Shown: in pieces, positions 13,573 to 21,460 of the stretch | Layout: the number at the start of each line of letters is the position of its first letter | Position numbering within the stretch: the stretch's first letter is position 1 | The notes under the pieces: generated by a model | What the model was told of the DNA's origin: nothing | The model's database searches: none | What the model saw: only the letters and a program-made list of their open reading frames with translations | From: a virus | Reading direction: 5' to 3' (one strand) | Length of the DNA stretch: 24,593 nucleotides | IMG/VR virus record: IMGVR_UViG_3300039106_000185 | Coordinates: 1-24,593 of that record | Translations under genes and position numbers: made by a program

Positions 13573-14016
13573 ATGAAAGAACTGATCTTGATCCACAATA
13601 TGTGGAAAGAAGACTGCGTTATTGGTCGTAAGCTAGATGAGGCTTCTCACCAAACACCTATGCTGCATGCAAAGTATCTACAACTGCTATCAGAAGCAAA
13701 GATGACTCTGAAGAGTCTTGAGCTAAAGCAAAAGAACCTTCTGAAAGACAAATGGTTGTACTACAACGGCAAGATGGATAAGGAACAGCTCGATAAAAAA
13801 GGTTGGGAGCCTGACCCATTCAACGGTCTTCGTATTATGAAGGGTGATATGGATTACTACTATGATTCTGATCCAGAGATCCAGGCATCAATTGAGAAAA
13901 TTGCGGCGTGGAAGAACATTATAGATACCCTAAGTGAAATTATGGAAAACATTAAATGGCGCCACCAAACGATAGGTAACATTATCAAGTGGAAGGCATT
14001 TGAAAGTGGGGGCTGA
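13573..14016 (+). CDS. uvsY: Recombination mediator UvsY
   Basis: This 147-aa protein matches T4 UvsY (137 aa). UvsY loads the UvsX recombinase onto single-stranded DNA coated with gp32 and is needed for recombination-dependent replication. The family pattern is clear: KLDEASHQTPMLHAKYLQLL, then a helix of basic and acidic residues, LLKDKWLYYNGKMDKEQL, DPFNGLRIMKGDMDYYYDSD and a final helix. TAGGA lies before the ATG. The stop TGA overlaps the uvsW start as TGATG (14014-14018), so mediator and helicase are probably translated in tandem. An internal promoter candidate lies about 300 bases upstream. Confidence 0.9.
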   Translation: MKELILIHNMWKEDCVIGRKLDEASHQTPMLHAKYLQLLSEAKMTLKSLELKQKNLLKDKWLYYNGKMDKEQLDKKGWEPDPFNGLRIMKGDMDYYYDSDPEIQASIEKIAAWKNIIDTLSEIMENIKWRHQTIGNIIKWKAFESGG

Positions 14017-15488
14017 TGGCAGATGTAACTGCTCGTCTTAAAGACTATAGTATGATGCAGGTAATCTGCGATAGAGGAATAGCCGCTGAACTCAGCGAAT
14101 ATTTCTCTTTTTTTGTACCTGGATACAAGTTCATGCCAGCGTTCAAGAACCGTGCATGGGATGGTAAGATTCGTTTGTTCAACGCTCTTGCAGGAGAGCT
14201 AAACGCTGGGCTGTTTGTCTATCTGATAGAGTTCTGCAAGAATAGCAACTACACCATTGACATCGAAGAAACTGAGTATGGGTTCCCATTTGCATCAAAG
14301 CAGATCGATCGCGAAGGCTTACATGAATTCTACAAGCACCTCAAGCTACCGTATGAGGTAAGAGATTACCAGCACGATGCAATCGCAACAGCATTAGATC
14401 GTCAGCGTGGGGTATTTGTTAGCCCAACTGGATCGGGTAAGTCTCTTATCATATACGGTTTGACTCGCCATATCCTTGGTACAGACAAAGGCAAGGTGCT
14501 GATCATTGTTCCCACAACTTCGCTGGTTGAGCAAATGCACAAAGACTTTGTTGACTATGGTTGGGATGGTGAGAAGGTTCACAAGATCTATTCTGGCAAG
14601 GATAAGACAACCAACAAGCGTGTAATTGTTTCAACTTGGCAGTCAATCTATAAGTTTCCAAAGGCTTGGTTTGAGCAGTTCATTGCTGTGATTGGCGATG
14701 AGTGTCACGGGTTCAAATCTAAGTCACTATCGTCTATTATGAACAAGGCTACAGAGGCTAAGTACCGTTTTGGTGCCACTGGAACGCTCGACGGGACGCA
14801 GACCCACAAGTTAGTGTTGGAGGGCTTGTTTGGGCCCGTATATCAAGTGACACACACAAAGAAACTACAGGATGACGGAACACTTGCACCTTTAGAGATC
14901 ACTGTACTAAACTTGTTGTATAGTGAAACAACTCGTGAGAACTTTGGGTCACAAACCTACCAAGATGAGATCAGCTTCATTATCAAACATGAGAAGCGCA
15001 ATAATTTTATTCGTAATTTAGCACTGGCACAAAAAGGAAATACACTGGTTCTATTCCACCGTGTTGAAAAGCATGGAGAGGTGCTGCGAGATCTGATTCA
15101 AGATAAAGCAGCAGAAGGACGCAAAGTATTTTTTGTGGCAGGTAAGGTGGACACTGATGATCGTGAAGCTATTCGTCGTATTGTTGAAACTCAGCAGGAC
15201 TCTATCATCGTGGCTTCGATGGGCACGTTTTCAACGGGGATAAATATACGAAACCTCCACAACATTATCTTTGCATCACCAAGCAAATCTCAGATCAAAG
15301 TGTTGCAGTCTATTGGAAGAGGTTTACGTAAATCAGATGATGGATCAACTACTCAACTATTTGATATAGCTGACGATCTGCACTGGAGAACTAGAAAGAA
15401 CTTTACACTATTACATTGCTTTGAACGTGTTAAGATATACCAACAAGAACAATTCAATTATAAAGTCACGCAGGTAAATATAGAATGA
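14016..15488 (+). CDS. uvsW: Recombination DNA/RNA helicase UvsW
   Basis: The 490-aa protein is a superfamily 2 helicase like T4 UvsW (503 aa). UvsW unwinds R-loops and branched DNA and shifts replication from origin-dependent to recombination-dependent mode. An N-terminal domain (about 1-110) precedes the motor. Visible motifs are Walker A SPTGSGKS (136-143), TxxLVEQ (168-173), DECH (228-231), GATGT (253-257), LFHRVEKH (347-354) and QSIGRGLR (431-438). In T4, UvsW is a late protein. The coding sequence ends in ATGA shared with the next gene. Confidence 0.94.
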   Translation: MADVTARLKDYSMMQVICDRGIAAELSEYFSFFVPGYKFMPAFKNRAWDGKIRLFNALAGELNAGLFVYLIEFCKNSNYTIDIEETEYGFPFASKQIDREGLHEFYKHLKLPYEVRDYQHDAIATALDRQRGVFVSPTGSGKSLIIYGLTRHILGTDKGKVLIIVPTTSLVEQMHKDFVDYGWDGEKVHKIYSGKDKTTNKRVIVSTWQSIYKFPKAWFEQFIAVIGDECHGFKSKSLSSIMNKATEAKYRFGATGTLDGTQTHKLVLEGLFGPVYQVTHTKKLQDDGTLAPLEITVLNLLYSETTRENFGSQTYQDEISFIIKHEKRNNFIRNLALAQKGNTLVLFHRVEKHGEVLRDLIQDKAAEGRKVFFVAGKVDTDDREAIRRIVETQQDSIIVASMGTFSTGINIRNLHNIIFASPSKSQIKVLQSIGRGLRKSDDGSTTQLFDIADDLHWRTRKNFTLLHCFERVKIYQQEQFNYKVTQVNIE

Positions 15489-15913
15489 ATGATATTAAAC
15501 AATTCAAATTGACGTCGGGCGAAGAGATTATCTGCGATGTCTTGGAATATCCAGACGAAGATGTCGCTGACATGGTTGTTAAGAATGCGTATGTGATCTT
15601 CATGTATGGTCAAACACCTGATGGCACAAGAACGTATTCGATGCGACCTTGGATGATGATGCAAGACGAGCCTGACAACATGATGGTATTAAACTCTAAC
15701 CATGTAGTTGGTGAAGCAAACCCATCAGAAAAACTTATTGAACATTACGCTAAAGTTGTGATGCACGATCATGCTCCTGAAAGTAGCACCGAAGAAATGG
15801 CTGCAAAAATGGCAAACTTCATTAAACAGTTGAGAGAAGCAGCCAATGAACCATCCTCTGATAGTGACACACCAACAAACATTGTAAAGTTTACTGGGAG
15901 AGTCATTCATTGA
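15485..15913 (+). CDS. Conserved-looking unknown protein, possible Sm-like N-terminal domain (142 aa)
   Basis: The start overlaps the uvsW stop as ATGA, so it is translationally coupled to the helicase. The N-terminal part (KQFKLTSGEEIICDVLEY, VVKNAYVIF, YSMRPWMMM) shows a strand pattern and a hydrophobic-x-Gly-Glu-x-Ile-x-x motif resembling the small Sm/LSm-type barrels seen in other marine phages. That is a resemblance only. The C-terminal half contains a helix (AKMANFIKQLREA) and an acidic Ser/Thr-rich linker. No catalytic motif is visible. If Sm-like, it would suggest RNA binding or a small structural ring. I do not assign a function. Confidence 0.75.
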   Translation: MNDIKQFKLTSGEEIICDVLEYPDEDVADMVVKNAYVIFMYGQTPDGTRTYSMRPWMMMQDEPDNMMVLNSNHVVGEANPSEKLIEHYAKVVMHDHAPESSTEEMAAKMANFIKQLREAANEPSSDSDTPTNIVKFTGRVIH

Positions 15914-16536
15914 CAGAAGACTACGAAGCCTGGGAAAAATATCCTCAACACCACAATTGGTTTAATAAGTTGTATCTTGCTGAGCTGATGGGATACAAAT
16001 GTGGTCCTACTGGCACAGCTCCTGACGTTACAGACCACTATGTTGTTCGGCCGATATATAATCTGGGTGGAATGGGTGTAGGAGCTAAGATCGTAAAGAT
16101 TGACGCTGGAGACTTTACTAAGGTCCCTCCTGGATACTTCTGGTGTGAGTTTATTCCAGGCATTCAATACTCTGCTACATATCAATGGTTAGAAGGTCGC
16201 TGGGCACCAAAATCTTGCTGGCAAGGAATACAAAGCATTGAAAGCCTTTCAAAGTTTGTTTCTTGGACTAGATCGCCTCACAAGCCAAAGGTCCCTTCAC
16301 AATTCAATCAACTGCAAGATGTTGGTGTAATCAATGTTGAATTCAAAGGTGACAAGCCTATCGAGGTTCACTTGAGAGAATCCCCTGATCCCAACTATGA
16401 TGAGCTTATTCCTGTGTGGGCTGATAACTCTGTTAACAAAGAAGCGTATCTAAGTCGTGGATATCGGTACATCGAAGCATACGATGACGCAAATGGCTTC
16501 TTGGAAACCGCTCGCTTAGGTTTTCTGGTTAAGTAA
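15910..16536 (+). CDS. Unknown protein with ATP-grasp-like motifs (208 aa), TTG start
   Basis: The reading frame opens with TTG at 15910-15912, overlapping the previous stop as TTGA, with GGGAG nine bases upstream; no nearer ATG keeps the conserved-looking N-terminus. ATP-grasp-like features appear in order: a glycine-rich YVVRPIYNLGGMGVGA loop (44-59), CEFIPG (79-84) and INVEFKGDKPIEVHLR (141-156), whose Glu-x-His/Asn-x-Arg ending resembles the metal-binding strand of ATP-grasp ligases. It is short for that family (usually over 300 aa), so it may be a minimal or degenerate member. Substrate and partner are unknown. It precedes the promoter of gp55. Confidence 0.8.
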   Translation: MTEDYEAWEKYPQHHNWFNKLYLAELMGYKCGPTGTAPDVTDHYVVRPIYNLGGMGVGAKIVKIDAGDFTKVPPGYFWCEFIPGIQYSATYQWLEGRWAPKSCWQGIQSIESLSKFVSWTRSPHKPKVPSQFNQLQDVGVINVEFKGDKPIEVHLRESPDPNYDELIPVWADNSVNKEAYLSRGYRYIEAYDDANGFLETARLGFLVK

Positions 16537-16588
16537 TATACCCACTGCTAACAACCGCAGATTTATTATACCCCGATTCTCAGAAAGA

Positions 16589-16611
16589 TCAACAGTTATT
16601 TTTGTTGTTGA
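16589..16611. repeat. Inverted repeat overlapping the gp55 -35 box
   Basis: TCAACA (16589-16594) and TGTTGA (16606-16611) are exact inverted copies around 11 bases. The right arm covers most of the -35 box TTGACT at 16608. It could be an operator, or a weak hairpin at the end of the preceding message; the arms are short, so chance is possible. Confidence 0.4.
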
Positions 16612-16636
16612 CTAATATAATTTTATCTACTATACT
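16608..16636 (+). promoter_or_regulatory. Sigma70-like promoter for gp55
   Basis: TTGACT (16608-16613) and TATACT (16631-16636) are separated by 17 bases in an AT-rich 118-base gap. The -10 ends 30 bases before the chosen gp55 start at 16667. It has the same architecture as the two leftward promoters and the gp44 promoter. Confidence 0.75.
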
Positions 16637-16666
16637 TAACATATTATTAATAAAGTGAGACCATTA

Positions 16667-17260
16667 ATGGCTAAACGTGAAAGTATTCATTACGTCAACA
16701 ACGCTGATTTTTCACGAGCTGTTGTTGCATACTGTACAGAACTTCAAGCGGCTAAAGCTGAACGAAAGAATGACCTACCCAAGGTTCCAAACTACATTGC
16801 CACATGCTTCCTAAAGATCTGTGAAGGACTATCTCACAAGGTCAACTTCATCCGTTACACCTATCGTGAAGAGATGGTTATGGATGCGGTTGAGAATTGC
16901 CTTCGTGCGATTGAGAACTACAATATTGAGGCTGCAACGCGTTCAGGTAACCCTAACGCGTTTGCTTATTTTACACAGATCGCTTGGTACGCATTCTTAC
17001 GACGAATAGCTAAAGAGAAGAAGCAACAAGATATTAAGCTGCGATACTTGTCTCAAAGTGGCATTGAAGAATATATCATTAATGAGACTGGAGATGTCGC
17101 CGCAACTCAAGTGTTGCAAGCATTTGTCGATCAGCTAAAAGATCGTATTGATAAAGTTAAAGAAAAGGATACTGAATTTACCCAATTTGCTCGCGAAGAA
17201 AAGGTTCGCCGCAAATATCAGATTAGTGTTGACTCAGACTTGCAGGATTTTATGGAATGA
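16667..17260 (+). CDS. gp55: Late transcription sigma factor gp55
   Basis: This 197-aa protein is the divergent sigma factor that directs host RNA polymerase to TATAAATA late promoters, together with the sliding clamp. The segment NYIATCFLKICEGLSHKVNF, then YREEMVMDAVENCLRAIENY (about 62-82) and NAFAYFTQIAWYAFLRRI, matches the gp55/sigma region 2 pattern that contacts core polymerase and the promoter. The C-terminal tail SVDSDLQDFME resembles the clamp-binding tail of T4 gp55. I choose ATG 16667, four codons after an in-frame GTG at 16655, because the N-terminus MAKRESIHYVNN then aligns with T4 and GAGA lies before it. T4 gp55 is 185 aa. It overlaps the epimerase gene as ATGA. Confidence 0.92.
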   Translation: MAKRESIHYVNNADFSRAVVAYCTELQAAKAERKNDLPKVPNYIATCFLKICEGLSHKVNFIRYTYREEMVMDAVENCLRAIENYNIEAATRSGNPNAFAYFTQIAWYAFLRRIAKEKKQQDIKLRYLSQSGIEEYIINETGDVAATQVLQAFVDQLKDRIDKVKEKDTEFTQFAREEKVRRKYQISVDSDLQDFME

Positions 17261-17976
17261 AGACAGTTCTTTTAACAGGCGCGGAGGGAATGATTGGATC
17301 CCATCTAAAGGTGTTTCTTAGAGACAAAGGGTTTGCCATTGTTGAATTTGAAGGAGATGTTTGTAGTTACAACGACTGGAACAAATATCACTCAGCAGAT
17401 TATTTAATCCATCTTGCCGCGTTTGCTGGAGTTCGTGCTTCAATTACTGAACCAGAGTTGTTTTATAATAATAATGTCGATGGTATGGATTGTGCTATCA
17501 ACTTTGCTAAGCGTAGTAAGTGTGCGTTTCTATATGCATCTTCATCTAATGCAAAAGAGTGGTGGACTAATCCATATGCTACCACAAAGAAAATGAACGA
17601 ACTGCAAGCTCGAGTATTGAACACATCAGTTGGTATGAGATTCCATACAGTATGGCCAGGTCGCGATGATATGTTGTATAAACTGCTTGCCGCTGGTAAC
17701 GTAAAGTACATCAACGGCGATCACTACAGAGACTTCATTCATATTGATGATTTGTGCACAGCCATCTTGACTATTATGGAAAACTATAGTAATATGAGTA
17801 AGGTAGTGGATATTGGTACAGGTCACGCTACACCTGTGCTTGAAGTCGCTAAGAGATTTGGCTTTGATGGTGAGGTGAGGTTTGATTCTGCTCCCCACGA
17901 AAGAACAATCACTAAGGCCGACATTGAATATCTACTGCGCCTCGGTTGGACCCCCACACGGAACATTTTAGTATGA
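17257..17976 (+). CDS. NAD-dependent sugar-nucleotide epimerase/dehydratase (short extended-SDR)
   Basis: The 239-aa protein is an extended short-chain dehydrogenase. Its Rossmann motif is TGAEGMIG (7-14), followed by IHLAAFAGVR (51-60), a Ser cluster YASSSNAK (93-100), the catalytic pair Tyr107 and Lys111 in YATTK, and DHYRDFIHIDDLC (155-167), the usual sugar-binding side. The family interconverts UDP- or GDP-linked sugars, so it may supply modified sugars for virion, DNA or host surface glycans. It is shorter than typical members (over 300 aa), chiefly in the C-terminal sugar-specificity lobe. It is locked between gp55 and gp47 by ATGA overlaps at both ends, an unusual place for a metabolic gene. 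Confidence 0.9.
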   Translation: MKTVLLTGAEGMIGSHLKVFLRDKGFAIVEFEGDVCSYNDWNKYHSADYLIHLAAFAGVRASITEPELFYNNNVDGMDCAINFAKRSKCAFLYASSSNAKEWWTNPYATTKKMNELQARVLNTSVGMRFHTVWPGRDDMLYKLLAAGNVKYINGDHYRDFIHIDDLCTAILTIMENYSNMSKVVDIGTGHATPVLEVAKRFGFDGEVRFDSAPHERTITKADIEYLLRLGWTPTRNILV

Positions 17977-19034
17977 AATTTGCTATTCTAAACGACACAC
18001 ACGCTGGTATTCGTAACTCATCGGAGATCTTTCTAGACAATGCTGAAAAATTCTACAGCACTGTGTTCTTTCCCTACCTCGAGGAAGCGGGCATTAACCA
18101 CATCGTCCATCTCGGCGACTTCTTCGACAACAGAAAGTTTATCAACTTTAGAGCCCTACATCGCAACCGAAAGATGTTCCTATCTCAGTTACGAGATCGC
18201 TCTATCACGATGGATATCATCTGTGGGAACCACGACACGTTTTATAAGAACACAAACGAGCTAAACAGCTTGAAGGAGCTGCTTGGTCACTATATGAATG
18301 AGGTTCGTATTATTCACGAGCCAACTGAGATCCAGTATGGTGACATGACTTGGGCTTTGGTTCCTTGGATTGCTCCTGACAACGAAGTACAAACGCTTGA
18401 GTTTCTCAAGACAACAAAAGCTACCCACATTGGTGGGCATTTTGAGCTAACCGGCTTCGAAGTGATGAAGGGTGTGGAGATGCAGCATGGAATGGAAACT
18501 AACTTTCTCGAAAGATTTGACGCAGTCTACAGCGGACACTTCCACACTAAATCTTCCAGAAACAACATTCACTATCTTGGAACCCAACTGGAATTCTTCT
18601 GGAACGATGCCCACGACCCAAAGCACTTCCATGTTTTTGACACTGAGTCGAAAGAGATAACAGCTATCCATAACCCACATACGCTGTTCAAACGGATCTA
18701 CTATGACGACTCGCAGACAGATTACTTGCAGTATGACCTAAGCGACATTGATGGTAAGTTTGTTAAGATTATTGTAATCAACAAGAGAGATCTGTTTACG
18801 TTTGATAGGTTCATTGATCGGATCCAAAGCAAGAAGATCCATGAGCTGAAAATTGCTGAGAGTTTCAATGAGTTTGTTGGAGAAGCTGTTGACGATGAGA
18901 CGATTTCATTGGAAGATACAACATCTCTACTCAACAGCTACATTGATGCTGTCGACACCGACCTAGACAAAGATCGCATTAAAACTCAGATGCATGATCT
19001 AATGATTGAAGCTCAGACAATGGAAATTGTATGA
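17973..19034 (+). CDS. gp47: Recombination nuclease subunit gp47 (Mre11/SbcD-like)
   Basis: This 353-aa metallophosphoesterase pairs with gp46 to resect DNA ends for recombination-dependent replication and to degrade host DNA. Metal ligands appear in the family order: Asp8 and His10 in LNDTHAG, Asp49 in HLGDFFDNR, Asn86-His87 in CGNHDTF, His156 in GGHFE, and His189/His191 in SGHFHTKS. The C-terminal third would bind gp46. I choose ATG 17973, which overlaps the epimerase stop as ATGA and gives the expected MKFAILNDTHAG start; an earlier in-frame TTG would only add a non-conserved leader. T4 gp47 is 339 aa. Confidence 0.95.
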   Translation: MKFAILNDTHAGIRNSSEIFLDNAEKFYSTVFFPYLEEAGINHIVHLGDFFDNRKFINFRALHRNRKMFLSQLRDRSITMDIICGNHDTFYKNTNELNSLKELLGHYMNEVRIIHEPTEIQYGDMTWALVPWIAPDNEVQTLEFLKTTKATHIGGHFELTGFEVMKGVEMQHGMETNFLERFDAVYSGHFHTKSSRNNIHYLGTQLEFFWNDAHDPKHFHVFDTESKEITAIHNPHTLFKRIYYDDSQTDYLQYDLSDIDGKFVKIIVINKRDLFTFDRFIDRIQSKKIHELKIAESFNEFVGEAVDDETISLEDTTSLLNSYIDAVDTDLDKDRIKTQMHDLMIEAQTMEIV

Positions 19035-20755
19035 TTGTATTTGAAAAACTAAAATGGAAAAACTTTCTCAGTACTGGGAATGCGTTTACCGATGTTAACT
19101 TTAGAGAATTTCCCACTAACCTAGTCGTAGGACATAACGGGGCAGGTAAGTCGACAATGCTTGATGCGCTGTCGTTTGCGTTGTTTGGACGTCCTCACCG
19201 TAACATTTCCAAGCCTCAACTCGTCAACTCAATCAATAATAAAGATTGCGTTGTCGAAGTTGTCTTCACAGTAGCAGGATCAGCATACAAGATCATTCGT
19301 GGTATCAAACCGGCTGTGTTTGAGATCTGGAAGAATGATCTAATGATCAATCAAGATTCTCACGCTAAAGAGTATCAGAAGATCCTTGAGCAAAATATTC
19401 TCAAGCTGAATCACAAGTCGTTCCATCAGATCGTTGTGCTTGGCAGCTCCTCGTTTGTTCCGTTTATGCAACTAACTGCTCAACACCGTAGAGAAGTTAT
19501 TGAGGACCTTCTTGACATCAACGTGTTCTCTAAGATGAACCAGCTTCTGAAAATGAAAAATAGCGATCTAAAGGATGCTATTAAGGACATTCAATATCGC
19601 ATCGATCTGCAATCAAATAGGATTGATACACAGCGCAAGTACATCCAAGACATTAACAGAATCAACAAAGATTTGAAGTCGCAGAAAGAAACTGCGATTA
19701 CTACTCTACGTAAAGAGATGAGTGACATTAGTCACGACAACTCTGCATTGACTCTAAAGATTCAGCATCAGAATGCTATCTGGCCAACTAAAGAACACAA
19801 AGCTCGCCAGAAGAGTATGCAGCTAATGCAATACAATACTCAATTCAAAACTGATATAAAGTCTGTAGTCAAGGATGCAAAGTTCTTTGAAGAGAACTGC
19901 ACTTGCCCAACATGCACTCAAGATATTAGCGATGAGATCAAAAAGGATAAGATTTCTAAAGCTACTGCACGTGCTCGTGAGTTGAACTCTGCACTGAATA
20001 AGCTGACAGAAGAGATTGCCGCTAGTGAGCTGGAGCTGTCGACAATTAGTAAGAACATCGAAGAGATTCGTACTTGGCAGACTGACCTCAATGTCAATAC
20101 TCAAGCGATTATCCGTATTGAGCGTTCTATCAAAGAGCTTGAGAATGAGATTGACAACCTAACAGATACCACTAGCGACATCACCAAGGCTAAAGAAGAT
20201 CTGGATCAGTACATCGACGATAAAGACACTATGATCGAAGAGAAGCTGACTCTGAACGATAAGTTTCAATACAACCAAGTGATTGGTGAGATGTTGAAGG
20301 ATACAGGGATCAAGACTAAGATCGTTCGGCAGTATCTGCCTGTAATCAACAAGCTGGTCAATCAGTATTTGCAAGTGTTGGACTTCTTTGTGTCGTTCAA
20401 CCTTGATGAGTCGTTTGTCGAGACAATCAAGTCTCGCCACCGTGATGGTTTCTCGTATGACTCGTTCTCTGAGGGTGAGAAGCAGCGTATTGACTTAGCA
20501 CTGTTGTTTACATGGCGAATGATCGCTAAGATGAAGAATTCAGTAGCAACCAATCTACTGATCCTAGATGAAACCTTTGACTCCTCGTTGGATTACGAAG
20601 GTGTTGACAACCTTATGAAAATCATCTATACTTTGGGAGACGATACAAATGTCTTCGTTATTTCTCACAAAGGTGATATCTTAGATGGCAAGTTTGCCAA
20701 TAAGATTGAATTTCATAAGGAGAAAAACTTTAGCAAGATTAAAGGATCTATATAA
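19031..20755 (+). CDS. gp46: Recombination ATPase subunit gp46 (Rad50/SbcC-like)
   Basis: The 574-aa protein (T4 gp46 is 560) is the ABC-type ATPase of the gp46/47 resection complex. Walker A is GHNGAGKS (34-41). Two long coiled-coil arms (about 165-285 and 300-410) flank a zinc hook CTCPTC (290-295) that joins two arms. The signature motif is SFSEGEKQR (478-486), and Walker B is LLILDETFD (509-517). The gene starts with ATG overlapping the gp47 stop as ATGA, as expected for subunits made together. Its stop overlaps the gp45 start as TAATG. Confidence 0.95.
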   Translation: MIVFEKLKWKNFLSTGNAFTDVNFREFPTNLVVGHNGAGKSTMLDALSFALFGRPHRNISKPQLVNSINNKDCVVEVVFTVAGSAYKIIRGIKPAVFEIWKNDLMINQDSHAKEYQKILEQNILKLNHKSFHQIVVLGSSSFVPFMQLTAQHRREVIEDLLDINVFSKMNQLLKMKNSDLKDAIKDIQYRIDLQSNRIDTQRKYIQDINRINKDLKSQKETAITTLRKEMSDISHDNSALTLKIQHQNAIWPTKEHKARQKSMQLMQYNTQFKTDIKSVVKDAKFFEENCTCPTCTQDISDEIKKDKISKATARARELNSALNKLTEEIAASELELSTISKNIEEIRTWQTDLNVNTQAIIRIERSIKELENEIDNLTDTTSDITKAKEDLDQYIDDKDTMIEEKLTLNDKFQYNQVIGEMLKDTGIKTKIVRQYLPVINKLVNQYLQVLDFFVSFNLDESFVETIKSRHRDGFSYDSFSEGEKQRIDLALLFTWRMIAKMKNSVATNLLILDETFDSSLDYEGVDNLMKIIYTLGDDTNVFVISHKGDILDGKFANKIEFHKEKNFSKIKGSI

Positions 20756-21450
20756 TGGAACTATCCAACTTTACTATGCAAGTGTTGAAGAACTTTGCTT
20801 CGATTAACTCGAACATCGTTATTCATCCTGGTAATACGATTATGACGGTCGCAGAAGCTAAGAACATCTTGGCTAGTGCAACTGTAGAAGAAACTTTTCC
20901 TCAAGAGATGGGCATCTATGACCTAGCAGAATTTCTATCTGTGCTTGGCCTTGTTGGCTCACCAACTCTACGATTCACAGATAAGTATGTGCAGATCGGT
21001 GATGCATCAGGACGTGCGCAGATTAAGTACTTCTTCTCTGACCCCGAGAACCTAACTCAACCTTCTGCTAAGAACGTAGCTGATAAGGGGATTGTGATGC
21101 CCCCCGCCAACGTTTCGTTTACTCTTGATCAAGGCACTCTGAATAACCTCAAGCGTGCTGCAAGTGCTCTTGGTCATAGTCAGGTGTCTATTACCGGAAC
21201 GACAAAGCTGATTACTCTCAGCATTGTTGATCAAGACAATTCTACCTCGAATACATACTCTATCGATGTTGATGGAGAAGCTGATACTGATCAGTTTAAC
21301 TTCATCTATAACATTGGCAACTTGAAGGTTATCCCAGCAGACTACAAGGTCGACCTCACCTCCAAGTTAATCTCCCAGTTCACCAGCCTTAATCTTGAGA
21401 AAGAGCTCAAGTATTGGGTTGCGCTTGAAAAATCGTCAACATACAAATAA
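20755..21450 (+). CDS. gp45: DNA polymerase sliding clamp gp45
   Basis: At 231 aa it is nearly the length of T4 gp45 (228). Trimers encircle DNA, tether the gp43 polymerase and act as a mobile enhancer for late transcription by contacting gp55. The sequence has the two-domain clamp layout: an N-terminal LSNFTMQVLKNFASINSN start, DLAEFLSVLGLVGSPTLRF, then the second domain with FTLDQGTLNNLKRAASALG and FNFIYNIGNLKVIPADYKVD. AAAGGA lies before the ATG, which overlaps the gp46 stop by one base. A small unknown gene separates it from the clamp loader gene gp44, which T4 does not have at this exact junction. Confidence 0.94.
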   Translation: MELSNFTMQVLKNFASINSNIVIHPGNTIMTVAEAKNILASATVEETFPQEMGIYDLAEFLSVLGLVGSPTLRFTDKYVQIGDASGRAQIKYFFSDPENLTQPSAKNVADKGIVMPPANVSFTLDQGTLNNLKRAASALGHSQVSITGTTKLITLSIVDQDNSTSNTYSIDVDGEADTDQFNFIYNIGNLKVIPADYKVDLTSKLISQFTSLNLEKELKYWVALEKSSTYK

Positions 21451-21460
21451 GGATTATATT

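Noticed and set aside
15239-15246. GATAAATA in uvsW as a late promoter
   Set aside because: Not the exact consensus, deep in coding sequence and over 200 bases from the next gene start.
16655-16666. GTG start for gp55
   Set aside because: Only four codons longer; ATG 16667 aligns with the family N-terminus and has purine-rich GAGA before it.
17946-17972. Earlier TTG start for gp47
   Set aside because: It adds nine non-conserved residues; ATG 17973 overlaps the epimerase stop as ATGA and gives the family N-terminus.
21395-21460. Longer version of the 68-aa protein starting inside gp45
   Set aside because: The extra residues are gp45 coding sequence in another frame and lack a ribosome binding site; ATG 21461 has AAGGA.
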